A stretch of DNA of 50,970 nt from Chitinophagia bacterium (GTDB taxonomy: Bacteria; Bacteroidota; Bacteroidia; Chitinophagales; Chitinophagaceae), in assembly GCA_009920495.1 (NCBI GenBank), contig RFZW01000004.1, forward strand, positions 1 to 50,970. Direction: 5' to 3'. The notes under the pieces were generated by a model. That model ran no database searches, was not told where the DNA came from, and worked only from the letters and a program-made list of their open reading frames with translations. Each line of letters opens with the position of its first letter. The first letter of the stretch is position 1. Below, one piece after another: positions 49,697 through 50,970 of the stretch. Made by a program: the position numbers and the translations under genes.

Positions 49697-49736
49697 AGCC
49701 CATTGTTTCAGTTTTTTAACTGACAATGGGCTTTTT
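49697..49736 (+). terminator. hpf terminator
   Basis: agcccattgtttcagtt-tttt-aactgacaatgggcttttttg. Confidence 0.82.
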
Positions 49737-49833
49737 TGTTTTCCAATTTTGTTCGATTTAACCAATTACAGCCCTGAATTTGATATTATTTTGATTTTTA
49801 CCTTGCTTTTGGGATAAAATATTGCCCTAAAAT

Positions 49834-49863
49834 TTTGATAAATAAAGAATTCCATTACCTTTG
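49834..49863 (+). promoter_or_regulatory. Bacteroidota-type promoter (TTTG-N18-TACCTTTG) for the tRNA-tuf operon
   Basis: TTTG / TAnnTTTG consensus match upstream of tRNA-Thr. Confidence 0.65.
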
Positions 49864-49899
49864 CCATCCCAAAATTTGGGGATCGTTCTTTTATGACTT

Positions 49900-49972
49900 G
49901 CCGGAATAGCTCAGTTGGTAGAGCAGCTGATTTGTAATCAGCAGGTCGCGGGTTCGAGTCCCATTTCCGGCT
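49900..49972 (+). tRNA. tRNA-Thr(TGT)
   Basis: gccggaatagctcagttggtagagcagctgatttgtaatcagcaggtcgcgggttcgagtcccatttccggct. Confidence 0.95.
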
Positions 49973-49996
49973 CAAATTGGGTGTGCAATAATTCAG

Positions 49997-50079
<83 letters not shown>

Positions 50080-50157
50080 CAAAATTTGTTGTAATTTACA
50101 ACCTTGTTAAAAGGGGGAGAAGACAACAAGTTTTAGTTCTTTTAGAAAGGAGAAAAT

Positions 50158-50230
50158 GCGGGAGTAGCTCATTTGGTAGAGCGATAGCCTTCCAAGCTAT
50201 AGGTGGCCAGTTCGAGCCTGGTCTCCCGCT
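50158..50230 (+). tRNA. tRNA-Gly(TCC)
   Basis: gcgggagtagctcatttggtagagcgatagccttccaagctataggtggccagttcgagcctggtctcccgct. Confidence 0.95.
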
Positions 50231-50278
50231 CCAATTGGATTAGTTGATGGGAACGAGGGGAAAGTCGGTATGCTTAAC

Positions 50279-50350
<72 letters not shown>

Positions 50351-50497
50351 CAAAAGAGAGAAATACTAGTTGTGGTGTAAGAAAAAGTGAATAGAACTAG
50401 GTGGTGTGAGATGGTTGATTTAATTTTGAAAGCTATGGTTGATGGACTCGGTGGTCTATTAACGGCAATTATAAAAATAACATAAAAACAAATAAAG

Positions 50498-50970
50498 ATG
50501 TCTAAAGAGACCTTTAAGAGGGAGAAACCCCACGTAAACGTTGGAACTATTGGCCACGTTGACCATGGTAAAACAACATTAACTGCAGCCATCACAGATG
50601 TATTATCTAAAAGAGGCTTAGCAGCAAAGAAAAACTACGATGAAATTGATGGTGCGCCAGAAGAAAAAGAGCGTGGTATCACTATCAATACTGCACACGT
50701 AGAATATCAAACTGACACACGTCACTATGCACACGTTGACTGTCCAGGTCACGCGGATTATGTTAAAAACATGATCACTGGTGCTGCTCAAATGGATGGT
50801 GCTATTCTTGTAGTTGCGGCTACAGATGGTCCTATGCCACAAACTAAAGAGCACATCTTGTTGGCACGTCAGGTAGGTGTTCCTCAAATCGTAGTATTCA
50901 TGAACAAAGTTGACTTAGTTGATGATCCTGAATTATTAGACTTAGTTGAAATGGAAGTTCGTGATTTATT
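50498..50970 (+). CDS. tuf: Elongation factor Tu (partial, runs off the window end)
   Basis: [33 protein letters not shown]...[28 protein letters not shown]. Confidence 0.97.
   Translation, partial: MSKETFKREKPHVNVGTIGHVDHGKTTLTAAITDVLSKRGLAAKKNYDEIDGAPEEKERGITINTAHVEYQTDTRHYAHVDCPGHADYVKNMITGAAQMDGAILVVAATDGPMPQTKEHILLARQVGVPQIVVFMNKVDLVDDPELLDLVEMEVRDL

Overview
AT-rich Bacteroidota (Chitinophagaceae-like) chromosomal window read from sequence alone. The housekeeping flanks hold ssb, aspartate kinase, queA, ccsA/ccmD, gdhA, amn, ccmB, tdk, waaA and a UDP-sugar module at the left. At the right are tRNA-Gln, tyrS, hscA, rpsU, xerC-like, hpf, four tRNAs and the start of tuf. The centre (about 18.3-41.7 kb) is a dense accessory catabolic cluster. 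It contains a bile acid:Na+ symporter-family protein, an exported RraA-like protein, three SelA-like PLP enzymes with twin-Arg/signal-like N-termini, an exported RidA, a lactonase-RidA fusion, two COG3964-type amidohydrolases with signal peptides (one disrupted), a PQQ-type sugar dehydrogenase-cytochrome c, ECF sigma/FecR/SusC/SusD, a DgoK-family kinase, a KDPG-type aldolase and an MFS transporter. I read this as a candidate mostly periplasmic oxidative route for N-acetylamino sugars: sugar -> lactone -> N-acetylaldonate -> aminoaldonate -> 2-keto-3-deoxyaldonate, followed by import, phosphorylation and aldol cleavage. Other notable signals: three genes (aspartate kinase, susD, amidohydrolase copy 2) each lack a short internal segment with loss of frame; rpsU has a strong Shine-Dalgarno plus an overlapping uORF; a three-unit hairpin repeat array lies next to a HigBA-like toxin-antitoxin locus. 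All family assignments are by eye; no database search was run.
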